Of a stretch of DNA of 6,586 bases, positions 5,859 through 6,586 are shown one piece after another. The translations under genes were made by a program, and so were the position numbers. The stretch is taken from assembly GCA_031283515.1 (NCBI GenBank), contig JAITBS010000528.1:1-6586 (forward strand), read 5' to 3'. How positions within the stretch are numbered: position 1 is the first letter of the stretch; each line of letters begins with the position of its first letter. The stretch is from Planctomycetaceae bacterium (lineage in GTDB: Bacteria > Planctomycetota > Planctomycetia > Pirellulales > Thermoguttaceae). The notes under the pieces are model-generated. The model ran no database searches. It was given only the letters and a program-made list of their open reading frames with translations, and was not told the origin of the DNA.

Positions 5859-5969
5859 GATTGTTTTGTAACTATTCAGTAGAGTGTTGAATGTTTATTT
5901 TTCTATTCCGCTAGAGACGGGAATATTCATTATCACAAAAAACAATCACTGAATAGTTACGATTATTTT
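5859..5969. mobile_element. MITE-like element between convergent genes
   Basis: GTAACTATTCAGT (5868-5880) and ACTGAATAGTTAC (5948-5960) are perfect 13-bp terminal inverted repeats bounding a 93-bp non-coding element. The flanks GATTGTTTT (5859-5867) and GATTATTTT (5961-5969) match at eight of nine positions in direct orientation, as a 9-bp target-site duplication would. The interior contains a central stem, TATTCC (5904-5909) with GGAATA (5920-5925). No coding capacity is visible. It lies just after the gltX stop codon and before the 3' end of the minus-strand gene, so its stem may also terminate transcription from both sides. A simple bidirectional hairpin terminator is the alternative, but the ends recur at 2492-2505, which favours a dispersed element. 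Confidence 0.6.
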
Positions 5970-6008
5970 GAAATTTTGGAAAGGTAACAACCGTCGGATA
6001 AACCAAGG

Positions 6009-6586
6009 TTAACCGAACATATCGCCGAAAAAATTGAAAATGGAATCAATAATTCCGTCTCCATCGGTATCTGCGGCAACTGTATCAATAGTACCGTTAT
6101 TAACGCTGTTGGTTGCGACAGTATCATAAAAACCATCACCGTTGGTGTCTGCAAATACTGTATCGGCAATACCGTCTCCGTTTCTATCGACATACGTCAG
6201 ATCAGCAATACCGTCATGGTTGAAGTCATAATGTTCAACATCGGCAATACCATCACCGTTAATATCGTACCGATCCATATCGGAAATACCATCACCGTCG
6301 AAATCATAAGAATCAACGCGAATTGTTCCATTACCTGCTATAACCGTACTTCCGGTAGCAGTATTAGTTACATTTTCGGCGATGGTATTTGTTGTTGCGG
6401 ATTGGGCTTCGTTTCCCAAAAGACTACTGAGTAACGCCCCGCCGACAACTCCGGCTCCGATCAATCCGACCGATTTGAGAAATGTTCCGGCTGGTTTCCA
6501 AGTGGTTTCGTTTTCTGCCCGCATTTGGGCTTGCGGTTTTACATAACCTTCACGTAACAACTCTTTCAGTTGCTCAAAATCAACCG
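6009..6586 (-). CDS. GYF_2-like, membrane-anchored protein with seven 13-residue calcium-loop repeats (5' partial)
   Basis: The minus-strand frame stays open to the window edge, so the N-terminus is missing; 191 residues are visible, numbered from the first complete codon at 6584. Residues 1-35 (VDFEQLKELLREGYVKPQA... ending TTWKPAGTF) resemble the C-terminal part of a GYF_2/DUF4339 domain, with its characteristic final W and PAG. Residues 38-57 are a glycine-rich hydrophobic stretch (GLIGAGVVGGALL), likely one membrane segment. A Ser/Thr/Asn-rich linker follows to about 93. Residues 94-184 are seven exact 13-residue repeats with the calcium-loop pattern DxNxDGxxD, and the protein ends FFGDMFG. 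If the lysine-bearing N-terminal side is cytoplasmic, the repeats would face the periplasm. TTG at 6560 could be misread as a start, but the GYF_2-like sequence continues upstream of it. Function is unknown; ligand or partner binding through the repeats is inference. Confidence 0.75.
   Translation of the reverse strand, partial: VDFEQLKELLREGYVKPQAQMRAENETTWKPAGTFLKSVGLIGAGVVGGALLSSLLGNEAQSATTNTIAENVTNTATGSTVIAGNGTIRVDSYDFDGDGISDMDRYDINGDGIADVEHYDFNHDGIADLTYVDRNGDGIADTVFADTNGDGFYDTVATNSVNNGTIDTVAADTDGDGIIDSIFNFFGDMFG
6033..6305 (-). repeat. Seven tandem 39-bp repeats coding 13-residue calcium-loop units
   Basis: The coding sequence is seven units of exactly 39 bp without linkers (273 bp). 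The protein pattern is D-x-[DN]-x-D-G-x-x-D followed by four variable residues. Unit 6 (NSVNNGTIDTVAA) has lost the calcium-ligand aspartates at positions 1 and 5 but keeps G6 and D9. Upstream of unit 1, VIAGNGTIRVDSY looks like a further degenerate unit in the same 13-residue register. DNA similarity is strongest among units 2-4, which share a core like CGGCAATACC on the plus strand, suggesting relatively recent duplication. Confidence 0.8.

Noticed and set aside
5868..5960. Plain intrinsic terminator for gltX
   Set aside because: Not excluded as a function, but the perfect 13-bp ends lie 67 bases apart without a T-tract after the stem, and the end sequence recurs elsewhere, so a MITE-like call is preferred.
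6558..6560. TTG at 6560 as the start of the minus-strand repeat protein
   Set aside because: The frame continues upstream to the window edge with residues that fit the GYF_2-like domain, and the segment starting at TTG would be a truncated domain.

Overview
The window looks like chromosomal DNA from a planctomycete, probably near the Pirellulales. Three points support this. The first gene has the PAS-GAF-helical-receiver architecture I associate with planctomycetes. The second is a Tat-exported Gfo/Idh/MocA oxidoreductase of the type that is heavily expanded in that phylum. The glutamyl-tRNA synthetase carries a long insertion after KLSKR that I recall from planctomycetal enzymes. The DNA is AT-rich for that group and its spacers are full of short repeats. 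A host-associated or gut lineage would fit, but that is inference. All taxonomic statements rest on recognition by eye, not on a search.

Layout. Positions 1-364 hold no recognisable gene: short palindromes, the first copy of a hairpin-plus-20-mer repeat, and a plausible promoter. Positions 365-2209 (+) encode a PAS-GAF-receiver signalling protein with a degenerate receiver domain and a four-cysteine insertion. Positions 2210-2625 are a 416-base gene-free spacer with nested inverted repeats, inverted heptamer arrays, a second copy of the hairpin-plus-20-mer, and a candidate promoter. Positions 2626-4158 (+) encode a Tat-secreted Gfo/Idh/MocA oxidoreductase. Positions 4158-4310 are almost entirely an inverted array of 7-base units filling the gap from stop codon to start codon. 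Positions 4310-5857 (+) encode gltX. Positions 5858-6008, between convergent genes, hold a 93-bp MITE-like element with perfect 13-bp terminal inverted repeats and near-identical 9-bp flanking direct repeats. Positions 6009-6586 (-) are the 3' part of a gene for a GYF_2-like, single-membrane-segment protein ending in seven exact 13-residue calcium-loop repeats. Its 5' end lies outside the window.

The four proteins do not form an evident pathway: a signalling protein, an exported sugar or cyclitol-type oxidoreductase, a housekeeping synthetase and a membrane-anchored repeat protein. The coherent unexplained signal is in the spacers. All four contain the heptamer GAATAGT/ACTATTC, either as tandem 7-base units in inverted orientation or as part of MITE-like termini. 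I saw no copy of this heptamer in the coding regions when reading by eye. It is the best candidate here for an undescribed repeat family.
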